Shown: positions 8,274 through 16,408 of the stretch, piece after piece
How the letters are laid out: each line of letters opens with the position of its first letter
Position numbering within the stretch: position 1 is the first letter of the stretch
Assembly: GCF_024158745.1 (NCBI RefSeq)
Contig: NZ_JAMZAW010000003.1
Coordinates: 248,001 to 312,000, forward strand
DNA length: 64,000 bases
Direction of reading: 5' to 3'
DNA from: Paenibacillus tyrphae
GTDB lineage: Bacteria > Bacillota > Bacilli > Paenibacillales > NBRC-103111
Program-made: the position numbers and the translations under genes
Notes under the pieces: generated by a model
What the model was told of the DNA's origin: nothing
Databases searched by the model: none
Seen by the model: the letters and a program-made list of their open reading frames with translations, nothing else

Positions 8274-9839
8274 TCAATTCCCCTCCACGTCCGGCAATAG
8301 GCTTTCATTCGTTGATGCATGATTCGGTCCTTCGGTTCGGATATAGGCCTGACGGCATTCGTTATCCAACAGACTCTTCACCAGCCCGCCCATCCTCTGG
8401 CTCGGCGTCCGGTCATCCGTGAACACCATCTGCCTCAAAAACTGCTGTCCGGCCTGCACGACCGCCTCGCTCTCCCCTTCCCGGGTGAGAAGAGCGGCGA
8501 TGCAATCCACCAGCTCCCGGGCCGAATGCACCACGGGCCCCGCCTGCCCCCTGTCCAGAAAATACGGATAGCCATTGTAATTGATATGGTAATCGTACGG
8601 GAGCTCGGGCTGCAGCACGATGATGCCTTTCTTCAGCATGGCCCCTTCGATGGCCGTCGTCGAAGAAATGGTCGCTACGCAATCCGATGCGTTTAGGATA
8701 TCCTGCAGATCGAAGCCGGACGGCGCTAGATGAATGCGTTCGGAGACGAACGATTCGTAAGACAGCTTGTCGCTCGGATGCGGCTTGACGATCACTTGAA
8801 CGTCCGGAAGCATCCGGACCAGCTTTCTCATCCATCTCATGACGGTAAAATTGATGCTTTCCGGATAGCTTTCCGTCGTGTAGACCAGAACAAAAGGAGC
8901 CGGTTTCGCGCAGCATTCGCGGAGCAACTGCTCGCGCGTTTTTTGGATCCGTCTTTCGTTATGCTCCAGCCGCAGGCTGCCCACCTCCACAATGGAGCTT
9001 TCATCGATACCGCGCTCGACGAGCCATTGCGTCATGCTCGGCCCCCATACCGCATAATGCGTTGCTCTTGTCGGAATCATCGAGGCGTCGCTGGTCAAAT
9101 GGTTCTGCACATTGATGAACGGCAAGCCGTACGAACGCGCCAGAAGAGATAAAATGCTCCCGGGATAGATCAGCTCCGAATGATCCATGATCACCCCGAC
9201 CGGGTACTGCTTCAGCACCCCCTCCAGCAAATCAACCAAAACGATGCCTTGCCCGATACAGCTGCGCATCCATTCGGGAAACCGCGGCATCGAGAAGATT
9301 TCATGCTCTGCGGCCCCCCGTCGATCGGCCAGTGCTTCATCGATTAACGCAAACAGCTCTGCTCTGGCCTGCTGGGACGCGCTGCTGCGCAGAAGCCGCT
9401 CGTGCAAGCTGTACACCTCGAACGTCGAAGGAAGAGATTTCCCCTGAAGCGCCCGAAGATCGTACGGATTCGAATGCAGCAGCAGCACCCGGCGATCGCT
9501 GAGCTCGGACAGCGCAAAATCGACGTATTGGCCGCACAGCAGGATCATGTCCCGGCTGGCGTCCTTGCCCCAGTCTTCGCGCTGTGGCGGCAGCCGCTGC
9601 AATTGCCGCTGCACGTCTTTCATCGAACGGAAGCTCCATTGTTTGCGTTTCCGCTCGACGAACGATTCATCTTCTCGTTTCCGGTCGATGAAATCGCGTA
9701 TCAACACATGGTACGGCCGCAACAGCGTTAGCGGGAGCTCGACTCCTTTATAGACGACCTGCGAGAACCGTTCGAACAAATCGTGCGTATAGCCGTATCG
9801 AAGCAGCAAATGCGCATTAAATTCATCCCCACCGAACAT
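8274..9839 (-). CDS. SpsB-like GT-B glycosyltransferase, paralog 3
   Basis: At 521 residues this is the longest of the three paralogs, with an extra C-terminal tail of about 25 residues after the conserved domain. The shared motifs are all present: HLLLRYGYTHDLFERF, YKGVELPLTLLRPYH, RDMILLCGQYVDFAL, MDHSELIYPGSILSLLA, SDASMIPTRATHYAVWG, VIVKPHPSDKL and ASDCVATISSTTAIEGAM. The HP-x-D and SSTTA motifs sit where GT-B enzymes of the CDP-glycerol transferase type bind donor phosphates; that mapping is inferred. AGGAGG precedes the ATG. It lies 51 bases after the divergent NeuB gene and abuts the 68-residue gene. Confidence 0.7.
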   Translation of the reverse strand: MFGGDEFNAHLLLRYGYTHDLFERFSQVVYKGVELPLTLLRPYHVLIRDFIDRKREDESFVERKRKQWSFRSMKDVQRQLQRLPPQREDWGKDASRDMILLCGQYVDFALSELSDRRVLLLHSNPYDLRALQGKSLPSTFEVYSLHERLLRSSASQQARAELFALIDEALADRRGAAEHEIFSMPRFPEWMRSCIGQGIVLVDLLEGVLKQYPVGVIMDHSELIYPGSILSLLARSYGLPFINVQNHLTSDASMIPTRATHYAVWGPSMTQWLVERGIDESSIVEVGSLRLEHNERRIQKTREQLLRECCAKPAPFVLVYTTESYPESINFTVMRWMRKLVRMLPDVQVIVKPHPSDKLSYESFVSERIHLAPSGFDLQDILNASDCVATISSTTAIEGAMLKKGIIVLQPELPYDYHINYNGYPYFLDRGQAGPVVHSARELVDCIAALLTREGESEAVVQAGQQFLRQMVFTDDRTPSQRMGGLVKSLLDNECRQAYIRTEGPNHASTNESLLPDVEGN

Positions 9840-9890
9840 GCTTTTCCCTCCTGCGACGATGTTGGGCCGTCCGTCATGCGGACATCCGCA

Positions 9891-10940
9891 TCACGGCCGC
9901 CCGTTCTCGCCAAGATGATGCCAACAGAATGCGTCTCCTTTGCGGACCGGCTGCTGCAGCGTCTTGCCCAGCAAGTGAACAATATCTCTTTGATCCATAT
10001 CGCCCTGCGTTTGCGTCCGCTTGTATTTGATATGCTGCTCCGTGAGGAGGGTTCCTTGCGGAAGATCCTGGCCTGCGACGAGACACTTGCGGACGGCGGA
10101 GAAATACGCCCGCTCCTCCGTGCCGATATTCATGACCGCAGAGCCGGTCATGCGCGAGACGAGCTCCAGCTGCCCGCGCAGCTCGGCAAACGCGTCCGGC
10201 TCCAGGGCCGCCTCGTCGTCCTCCCGCTTGACAGACAGATCGAGCGTCACATGCTGCTCGAACAAGCGCGCGCCGAGACCGTAAGCCGTCGCGAAGGCCA
10301 GATAACGGCCGAGCTTTTCCCGGCTTGCCGTATGGTCCGCATAGCCGACCGGGCATTGAAACTTCGCTTCATATAAAGGAAGCTTCTGTAAATGCACATG
10401 CTCGAGGGGCGTCGGATATTCCTGGATGCCATACATCATCATGAGATTCCGCTTGTCGCCGAGCAGCTTCAGCATATACTGGATCTCCGTAAACGAGATT
10501 CCGCCGATCCCGACGAAAAGCGGCTGCTGCGCTTGCGCAAGCCCCTTGAGCATATACGTGTCGTTGATGCTGGTCGCATGGATGGCGATAGCCTCCGCAT
10601 TTTCTTCGATGAGAAATTCCAGCGAAGGCAGCTCGTCGGCCAGTCCGACGATTTCCATGCCATGCTTGCGGCAGCGCGCAAACAGCTCCCGCCATTGTTC
10701 GCGGGTGAACAACCACTTCTGCAGTTCCTTATACAGCGGATGCTCCGGAACCATATATTCGTCCGGATTCAGCATAATATGGAACTTGACCGCGTCTGCC
10801 CCCTGGCCTGCCAACGCATCGATCAAACGCAGCAAGTAATCGTATTCCCCTTGGTGGACGTAGGCGGGCTCCGCAATCCAATACATGGACGTCTTCGTCC
10901 CATTCCGCAACTGCTCCAATAGGTCAAGTAACCGCGCCAT
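9891..10940 (-). CDS. Divergent NeuB/SpsE-like synthase
   Basis: This 349-residue protein keeps the NeuB frame: WIAEPAYVHQGEYDY for the usual IAEIGxNHxG, GADAVKFH for VKFQ, GYADHTAS for GYSDHTxG and EQHVTLDLS for EKHFTLD, plus a C-terminal SAF-like region (about 285-345). Both metal-site His residues (ADHT, EQHVT) remain. Several substrate-side residues differ from the copy at 4766: HCVSVYPP becomes YGIQEYPTP, TPF becomes LAD and EKH becomes EQH. It therefore probably condenses a different amino sugar, or uses a different three-carbon donor. It follows the SpsF-like gene with a one-base TGATG overlap, matching the spsE-spsF pairing of B. subtilis. Confidence 0.75.
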   Translation of the reverse strand: MARLLDLLEQLRNGTKTSMYWIAEPAYVHQGEYDYLLRLIDALAGQGADAVKFHIMLNPDEYMVPEHPLYKELQKWLFTREQWRELFARCRKHGMEIVGLADELPSLEFLIEENAEAIAIHATSINDTYMLKGLAQAQQPLFVGIGGISFTEIQYMLKLLGDKRNLMMMYGIQEYPTPLEHVHLQKLPLYEAKFQCPVGYADHTASREKLGRYLAFATAYGLGARLFEQHVTLDLSVKREDDEAALEPDAFAELRGQLELVSRMTGSAVMNIGTEERAYFSAVRKCLVAGQDLPQGTLLTEQHIKYKRTQTQGDMDQRDIVHLLGKTLQQPVRKGDAFCWHHLGENGRP

Positions 10941-11752
10941 CAGCGATTCCTCCGTTGTTTGAGATAATTGCCTTCCTTGATCGCGACGAACAGCTCCCTA
11001 TTCTTCGCATAGCGCTCGTTGATATCCTCAATAACCGCATCGGGCGGCCTCAGCTGCTGCACATGACGGTTGACGAACAGCTCCGCAGGCATCCGGTCGG
11101 CCGCAGAGAGCAGCGATCGGTAGCTCATGCCTCCATGCGGGCTCACATGTTCCGCCAAGGACCGTAAAAAAGCGAGATCGTCCGCCGTATCCAAAGTAAG
11201 CCGGATGTCCCGGGCTTCCGCCGCCTCCGCTTGAAACAAATGAACGTCAAACAGGTCCGGACGGTTCAACCAATAGCCCCATATTTCGGTGTCGGTACGA
11301 TGCTTGAATTCAATCACCGTCTTCAATGCCTCATAACGAATCCCGTATAAGCCTGCGCCGATCGGGAGCCCTTCGACCGCCATATAGTCCGGAGTCGTCA
11401 ATTTGGCCTGATTCGCAAGCCGGTTGGCATATTCGACCGAGAAGAACGGATCGTCCGCCGTAATGGACAACACATAATCCAGACTAAAAAAAGTCGCCGC
11501 ATCGTACAGCCGCCGAAGAACGTCCTCCGGATCGCCTGTAAAGTAATAAATGCCATGTTTTACAGCCGTCTCCGCAAGAAGCGCATCCTGCGGATGCGGG
11601 GAGGTGCACAGGATGACCTGATCGACGAACGAAACAGCCTTGCACCGTTCGATCACCCGATCGATCACCCGTTTGCCCCCGATTTCGTACAAGAGCTTGA
11701 GCGGAAGCCGCGTCGATTTATTTCGGGCCGTGATCAGCATGCCGATTTTCAT
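10940..11752 (-). CDS. spsF: SpsF-like cytidylyltransferase
   Basis: This 270-residue nucleotidyltransferase begins MLITARNKSTRLPLKLL, the ARxxSTRLPxK nucleotide-binding loop of the SpsF/NeuA/KdsB group. It continues with VIDRVIERC, a metal-site DDP motif (SITADDPFFS near residue 100) and RLTLDTADDL. Such enzymes activate nonulosonic acids as CMP-sugars before transfer. A C-terminal tail of about 60 residues after the catalytic domain has no domain I recognise. It lies between the Gfo/Idh gene and the divergent NeuB, so it likely activates that enzyme's product, and possibly that of the canonical NeuB, because no other cytidylyltransferase is present. Confidence 0.8.
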   Translation of the reverse strand: MKIGMLITARNKSTRLPLKLLYEIGGKRVIDRVIERCKAVSFVDQVILCTSPHPQDALLAETAVKHGIYYFTGDPEDVLRRLYDAATFFSLDYVLSITADDPFFSVEYANRLANQAKLTTPDYMAVEGLPIGAGLYGIRYEALKTVIEFKHRTDTEIWGYWLNRPDLFDVHLFQAEAAEARDIRLTLDTADDLAFLRSLAEHVSPHGGMSYRSLLSAADRMPAELFVNRHVQQLRPPDAVIEDINERYAKNRELFVAIKEGNYLKQRRNR

Positions 11753-11765
11753 GGTTCCACCGCCT

Positions 11766-12737
11766 TCAGCTTAACTTTCCGCGCTCGAATTGCTCGAGCC
11801 ATTCCAACAAAGCCAAATCCTGCTCATAATCGTGAGGGAACGGCTTCCCGCCTGCGATAGCTTCCAGGAAAGCCCGCATTTCATTCATATACATATCCTC
11901 ATACTGGAACGGCCTGTCGCCGCTCAGGACCGGAATCCGCCTGGTCGTTCGCCGTGTCCCGTCGTATACCTCTACCGCCGAATCGAAGAAATTCCAATGT
12001 ATCGTCCCCTGCTCTCCAAGCAGGGAGAAGGCTCTCGTCGCTTTGCGCGACACGACATCGACCGTAACTTGCCCCGAGGTGCCGTCTGCGAATTCCATGA
12101 CCATCTGGTACACGTCGTCAATATCGGTCTCCAGCGTGGTCACTTTTCGTTTCAGAGAAAAGCCGCCCCGGATCGGCCCGAACAGCGAAGTGAGCCAGAC
12201 CCATTCGAAAGGCACGATTTCCCGGCAGCCCCCCGTCTCCTTGCGCGAAACATAGAACGTGCGATAATCTTCGTGGGGATGCCAATCGGGCAAGTATTGC
12301 CCGGAATGGTACATAAAGAAGCAGTTCCCGCCTGCCGCCTTGTCGTTGACAAGCTTGGAGAGCAAAGCCACTGCGGGATGAAACCGCATCGTACAGGAGG
12401 GGGCGGCGACAAGTCCGGGCTTCTCCCGCAGCTTGGAAACCAGCTCCGGAATGCCGTCCTTCGTCACGCTTGCCTCCGTAAAGAACGGGAGCCCCAAATC
12501 CGCAGCCAGATGCGCATAGGGCATGTGCCGATCGGGAGGCGTGGAAATGATGAGCGCACGCGGTTCAAGCTCCAGCGCCCGTTCGACCGAGTCGAACGTT
12601 TCAATGCCGAATTTCTCTTCCGCTTCCGCGCGTCTGTCCGGACGGGGATCGAAGCCAATGACACGTTGTCCCGACAGAGCGAGCAAATCCCGCACTCTTC
12701 GTTTTCCCATCGACCCAAGACCAATAACTAAGAACAT
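11766..12737 (-). CDS. Gfo/Idh/MocA-family oxidoreductase
   Basis: The 323 residues start with the dinucleotide-binding motif VIGLGSMGKRRVRDL, followed by LIISTPPDRHMPYA and a C-terminal beta-sheet domain, as in Gfo/Idh/MocA sugar dehydrogenases that use NAD(P). The usual EKP motif is replaced by TEASVTKDGI near residue 95; the Lys is offset, so catalysis may differ. It is placed between the class III aminotransferase and SpsF, 15 and 13 bases away. That order (dehydratase, aminotransferase, oxidoreductase, cytidylyltransferase, NeuB-like) suggests it modifies the sugar feeding the divergent NeuB. The exact substrate is unknown. Confidence 0.75.
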   Translation of the reverse strand: MFLVIGLGSMGKRRVRDLLALSGQRVIGFDPRPDRRAEAEEKFGIETFDSVERALELEPRALIISTPPDRHMPYAHLAADLGLPFFTEASVTKDGIPELVSKLREKPGLVAAPSCTMRFHPAVALLSKLVNDKAAGGNCFFMYHSGQYLPDWHPHEDYRTFYVSRKETGGCREIVPFEWVWLTSLFGPIRGGFSLKRKVTTLETDIDDVYQMVMEFADGTSGQVTVDVVSRKATRAFSLLGEQGTIHWNFFDSAVEVYDGTRRTTRRIPVLSGDRPFQYEDMYMNEMRAFLEAIAGGKPFPHDYEQDLALLEWLEQFERGKLS

Positions 12738-12752
12738 GCGAATCGCTTCCTT

Positions 12753-14069
12753 TTAATTAAATTTACGAAAGACCGGTTTCACCGCCGGGCCGACCAATAC
12801 GGATTGCGCGCCTTGCTCCAGCGCCTTCTTGTATGCCTTGCACGTTTGATCCAACGCTTCGAGAGTCTTCGCCACTTCGCTTCCGCCATGCGAGTAGCTG
12901 ATCGAGACATAGGGCATAAGCACGCCCTCCCGAATCATTTCCTGAAGAAAAACGGTGCGGAAAGCGAAGGACGAATTCTCCTGCCCATCCTTGCAGACAA
13001 TGACCGGACTGTTGGGGTAACCGACGATTTGCAAATAACGCTCAAGTCCGTGAATGGCGGTCACTTGCCGCCAACCGGCCATCAGCTCCTTCCCGATACG
13101 TTCGATATGACCGATAATGTCTTTCTCCTGGAACTCTAGCACCGTTTCTTGGACGGCAGCGAGGGCATGCGTCTCCGCCGCGTTGGTCGCCGACAACAGG
13201 AAAGTGCGGGTGTGCGGATGATCGAGTCCGCCCAGTTCCATAATTTCCCGTTTCCCGGCCAGCACCGCGCAGGAAAATCCGTTGCCGATCGCTTTGCCGA
13301 ACGTCGACAGGTCCGGTTCGACGCCGAACGCCGTTTGCGCCCCGGGCAGTCCGAACCGGAAGCCTGTGATCATTTCGTCAAAGACAAGCACCGCACCGTG
13401 CTGCTGCGTAAGCTGACGGACCCGCTGCAAAAAGTCGGCGGCGGGACGCTCGCCGGTCAAGGGCTCCATAATCACGGCCGCGATATCGTCAGGGTACTGC
13501 TGGAAAATACGTTCCAGGCTTGCAATATCGTTATAGTGAAAAGGAACCGACAGCTCCGACAGTTGATCCGGGATGCCGTTATCGCATGGGGTCGTACCGA
13601 TAAACCAATCGTCGAAGCTGAAGAAGGGGTGCTCCTTGCAATAAGCGACCCGCTTACGTCCGGTGTAGGCCCGGCTGAGCCGGATCGCCGCTGTCGTCAC
13701 GTCCGAGCCGTTTTTGGCGAACTTCACCATATCCGCAGACGGAATCATATCCGTTAACAGCTCTGCCACCTCGACCTCGATCGGAGACGGTCTGGTGAAA
13801 TTGCTGCCGCGACGCACGTGCTCCATCACCTTCCGGGTCACGCGGGGATAATCATAGCCCAGCGAAACGGAACGCAAGCCCATGCCCCAATCCAGAAACG
13901 TGTTATGATCGACGTCCGTCACCCAAGCGCCGCTGCCGGATTGAATAAAGCCGGGAGCGAGCTGCGGAAACTGATCCGCTCCTTTGCTGTACGTGTGGCA
14001 TCCTGCCGGAATAAGGCGGGCAGCTTTCTTGGCTAGATCTGCCGATCTCAGAAAACGTTCGGCCTTCAT
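12753..14069 (-). CDS. Class III aminotransferase, glutamate-1-semialdehyde aminomutase-like
   Basis: This 438-residue PLP enzyme has the class III core: FAKNGSDVTTAAIRLSRAYTG (117-137), EPLTGERP, LVFDEMITGFRFG (228-240) and the PLP lysine in STFGKAIGNG (Lys259). The family includes HemL, but the glycan operon and the absence of other heme genes argue for a sugar aminotransferase or aminomutase. It starts at ATG 14069, overlapping the dehydratase stop by ATGA. It is more likely to act on a keto sugar produced by the 4,6-dehydratase, or on the Gfo/Idh product, than in tetrapyrrole synthesis. That assignment is inferred from context. Confidence 0.75.
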   Translation of the reverse strand: MKAERFLRSADLAKKAARLIPAGCHTYSKGADQFPQLAPGFIQSGSGAWVTDVDHNTFLDWGMGLRSVSLGYDYPRVTRKVMEHVRRGSNFTRPSPIEVEVAELLTDMIPSADMVKFAKNGSDVTTAAIRLSRAYTGRKRVAYCKEHPFFSFDDWFIGTTPCDNGIPDQLSELSVPFHYNDIASLERIFQQYPDDIAAVIMEPLTGERPAADFLQRVRQLTQQHGAVLVFDEMITGFRFGLPGAQTAFGVEPDLSTFGKAIGNGFSCAVLAGKREIMELGGLDHPHTRTFLLSATNAAETHALAAVQETVLEFQEKDIIGHIERIGKELMAGWRQVTAIHGLERYLQIVGYPNSPVIVCKDGQENSSFAFRTVFLQEMIREGVLMPYVSISYSHGGSEVAKTLEALDQTCKAYKKALEQGAQSVLVGPAVKPVFRKFN

Positions 14070-15118
14070 TCTGATCCACCGCCACGACGAACCCGATATT
14101 TTTGATGCTCTTGAGCGACAATGCTTTTTAACTCGTCTTTCGTAATGTGAGCGCCTTGATTCGAGCGGTAGGTATGGATCGACGCCGGATTGAAATGCAG
14201 ATACGTCCCGGCTGCATCAGCTTCCGTCGGGAAGACGGCGTACAATTCGCCGTCCTCAAGAACCCGCTCGCGTTCGCAGTCAAAAATCAGCTCTTCGTGG
14301 AATTTCTCGCCAGGCCGCAATCCGATGGTCTGAATCCGCGGTCTGACGCCCGACTCGCCGAAATAATCGCAGAGGGCATCCGCCAACTCGCCGATTCGGA
14401 ACGACTTCATTTTCAGTACGAACGTTTCCCCTCCTTGGCAGTAGTAAGCCGCCTTCATCATACGGTCGACCGCTTCGGGGATTGTAATGAAAAAACGTGT
14501 CATCTTGCGGTTGGTGACCGTGATCGGCCTCCCCTGGCTTACCTGATCGAGAAAAATGGGCAGAACCGATCCCCGGCTTCCAATCACATTGCCGAACCGG
14601 ATGGTGCATAGCCGGGTCTGCCGGTTCGCGGGATGGGCGTTGGCGCTGGCGAACAGCTTCTCGGCGATGAGCTTCGAAGCTCCGAGCGCGTTGTACGTAT
14701 TCACCACCTTATCCGTGCTGATATTCACTACCTTCTTCACTCCATTGCGGATGGCGGCGCGGATCACATTTTCGCTTCCTATAATATTGGTCTTTACCGT
14801 CTCATACGGAAAGTTTTCACATACGGAAACTTGTTTTAACGCCGCGGTGTGAAACACCATATCCATGCCCACGGTCGCGTTCTCCACACTCTCGTAGTCC
14901 CGGATATCACCCAAGCAAAACGAAACAATAGGATCATTTTCATAGCTGAGCTTCATCATATATTGCTTGCTGTCGTCTTTGCTGAACACGACAATCCGCT
15001 TAGGCCGATAGGATAGAAGCGCTTCGACAATCCCCCGACCGATGGAGCCCGTGCCGCCTGTTACCAATATCGATTGGTTGGAAAAAAAAGAGTAGAGCAT
15101 CTCCCTAGTAGCTATCAT
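14066..15118 (-). CDS. NDP-sugar 4,6-dehydratase (PseB/LegB/CapD-like SDR)
   Basis: This 350-residue protein has the Rossmann motif LVTGGTGSIGRGI (19-30), HTAALKQV (90-97), ISTDKVVN (133-140) and GASKLIAEKL. It should convert UDP-GlcNAc to the 4-keto-6-deoxy sugar that starts bacillosamine, legionaminic and pseudaminic pathways. At the usual Tyr of the YxxxK pair there is Leu145 (NALGASK, Lys149). Long CapD/WbpM-type dehydratases carry Met there, so loss of Tyr is compatible with activity but groups it with those rather than with FlaA1/PseB. It is the first gene of the 11-gene operon, with AAAGGTGG before the ATG and a sigma-K-like element about 25 bases upstream. Confidence 0.8.
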   Translation of the reverse strand: MIATREMLYSFFSNQSILVTGGTGSIGRGIVEALLSYRPKRIVVFSKDDSKQYMMKLSYENDPIVSFCLGDIRDYESVENATVGMDMVFHTAALKQVSVCENFPYETVKTNIIGSENVIRAAIRNGVKKVVNISTDKVVNTYNALGASKLIAEKLFASANAHPANRQTRLCTIRFGNVIGSRGSVLPIFLDQVSQGRPITVTNRKMTRFFITIPEAVDRMMKAAYYCQGGETFVLKMKSFRIGELADALCDYFGESGVRPRIQTIGLRPGEKFHEELIFDCERERVLEDGELYAVFPTEADAAGTYLHFNPASIHTYRSNQGAHITKDELKSIVAQEHQKYRVRRGGGSE

Positions 15119-15140
15119 TGACTCTCCACCTTTCTACAAC

Positions 15141-15169
15141 TATTCATATGTTCCGGACAACCAGAGGGT
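15141..15169 (-). promoter_or_regulatory. Sigma-K-like promoter of the minus-strand nonulosonate operon
   Basis: Read on the minus strand, AC, 17 bases, then CATATGAATA. The first half of the -10 is exact, but the TA is one base too far right for CATANNNTA, so the match is imperfect. It is the only such element ahead of the operon. Confidence 0.35.
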
Positions 15170-15223
15170 CATGGACAACGGTTGAACCTTTGAAAATTTG
15201 GTAAGAATGTGCATTTTCCAATA

Positions 15224-15250
15224 ACCTTTTTGAGAGATAGACATACACTA
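15224..15250 (+). promoter_or_regulatory. Candidate sigma-K promoter of the DegT-NeuC pair
   Basis: AC at 15224-15225, a 16-base spacer and CATACACTA at 15242-15250 match the sigma-K pattern exactly. The gene starts 37 bases downstream. The element lies back to back with the weaker minus-strand one at 15141. Confidence 0.6.
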
Positions 15251-15287
15251 AACATATCAATGCCAACTAGGAAGGGTTGAAACGACT

Positions 15288-16400
15288 ATGTTCGTGCCGT
15301 TAGCCCGCCCGGATCTGACCGATCTGGAAAAACAATATGTTCTCGAAGTGCTAGACTCGGGCCAGCTTAGTTTCGGAGAAAAGCTTGCTAGATTTGAGGA
15401 TGCCTTCCGGCAGCAATTGCAGATCCCGCACGCCGTCGCGATGAACAGCGGAACAAGCGCTTTGCACGTGGCGGTGAAAGCGCTCGGCTTGAAATCCGGC
15501 GATGAAGTCATTACGACGCCTTACAGCTTCATCGCTTCTTCCAATTGTTTGTTGTTCGAAGGAGCCGTCCCCATCTTCGTCGATATTGACCCGCATACGT
15601 TAAATATGGATACAAGACAGATCGAAAGCGCCATTACCCCTCGCACGAGGGCCATTTTAGCCGTTCATGTCTTCGGCCAAACGTGTCGGATGGACGAACT
15701 GATGCGAATTGCCAAGAAGCATAATCTGCATGTGATCGAAGATGCCTGCGAAGCTTTGGGGGCCGAATGGAAAGGCAAAAAAGCAGGAACGTTCGGGGAT
15801 GCGGGGGTGTTCGCCTTCTATGCCAACAAGCAGGTGACGACCGGTGAAGGGGGAATTCTGGTCACGCAGCGGGAGGATGTCGCAAACGCGGCCTACAGCC
15901 TGCGCAACCAGGGCAGGGCGCCGGAGGACGGCTGGCTGGAGCATACGCAGGTCGGCTACAATTACCGGATGTCCGATCTTCAAGCCGCCGTTGGCGTCGC
16001 CCAGATGGAGCGGCTATCCGAGCTGTTGCGCAAGAGGGAGGAAAAGGCGGAGCGGTACAAAGAGCTTCTTCGGGAATACCAGGTTCCCGTTACCCTTCCG
16101 CAGGCTCTTGAGGAATGTAAAATCAGTTGGTTCGTCTTTGTGGTCATTTTGCCGGAAGGCGCCGATCAGGCCCGGGTCATCCGCTTCCTGCATGACAAGG
16201 GCATCCAGTCGAAGCCTTATTTTCCGGCCATTCATTTGCAGCCGTGCTATCGGAAATCATTTCTCTTCGAGGCCGGAGCATTTCCCGTGACGGAACAGAT
16301 GGCTAAGCGGACGATCGCCATTCCGTTCCATACGCGGTTGACCGAGGAAGAACAACGATACGTGATCGGCCAGCTCGCCATGGCACTGCAGAAAGGATAG
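15288..16400 (+). CDS. DegT/DnrJ/EryC1 sugar aminotransferase (LegC/SpsC-like)
   Basis: This 370-residue PLP-dependent aminotransferase carries FVPLARPDLTDLEKQYV, MNSGTSALHVAVKALG (52-67), VIEDACEALGAE (149-160) and YANKQVTTGEGG with the PLP lysine at 181. Family members add an amino group to 4-keto-6-deoxy nucleotide sugars, using glutamate. As it is divergent from the 4,6-dehydratase and coupled to NeuC, it is the best candidate for the C4 amination step (LegC/PseC equivalent; B. subtilis SpsC is of this family). The stop lies eight bases before the TTG of NeuC, so the two form one transcript ending in a strong terminator. Confidence 0.85.
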   Translation: MFVPLARPDLTDLEKQYVLEVLDSGQLSFGEKLARFEDAFRQQLQIPHAVAMNSGTSALHVAVKALGLKSGDEVITTPYSFIASSNCLLFEGAVPIFVDIDPHTLNMDTRQIESAITPRTRAILAVHVFGQTCRMDELMRIAKKHNLHVIEDACEALGAEWKGKKAGTFGDAGVFAFYANKQVTTGEGGILVTQREDVANAAYSLRNQGRAPEDGWLEHTQVGYNYRMSDLQAAVGVAQMERLSELLRKREEKAERYKELLREYQVPVTLPQALEECKISWFVFVVILPEGADQARVIRFLHDKGIQSKPYFPAIHLQPCYRKSFLFEAGAFPVTEQMAKRTIAIPFHTRLTEEEQRYVIGQLAMALQKG

Positions 16401-16408
16401 GTGGAAGC

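Noticed and set aside
12753..14069. HemL (heme pathway) assignment
   Set aside because: The motif set allows it, but the gene is coupled to sugar-nucleotide genes and no other tetrapyrrole gene is near.
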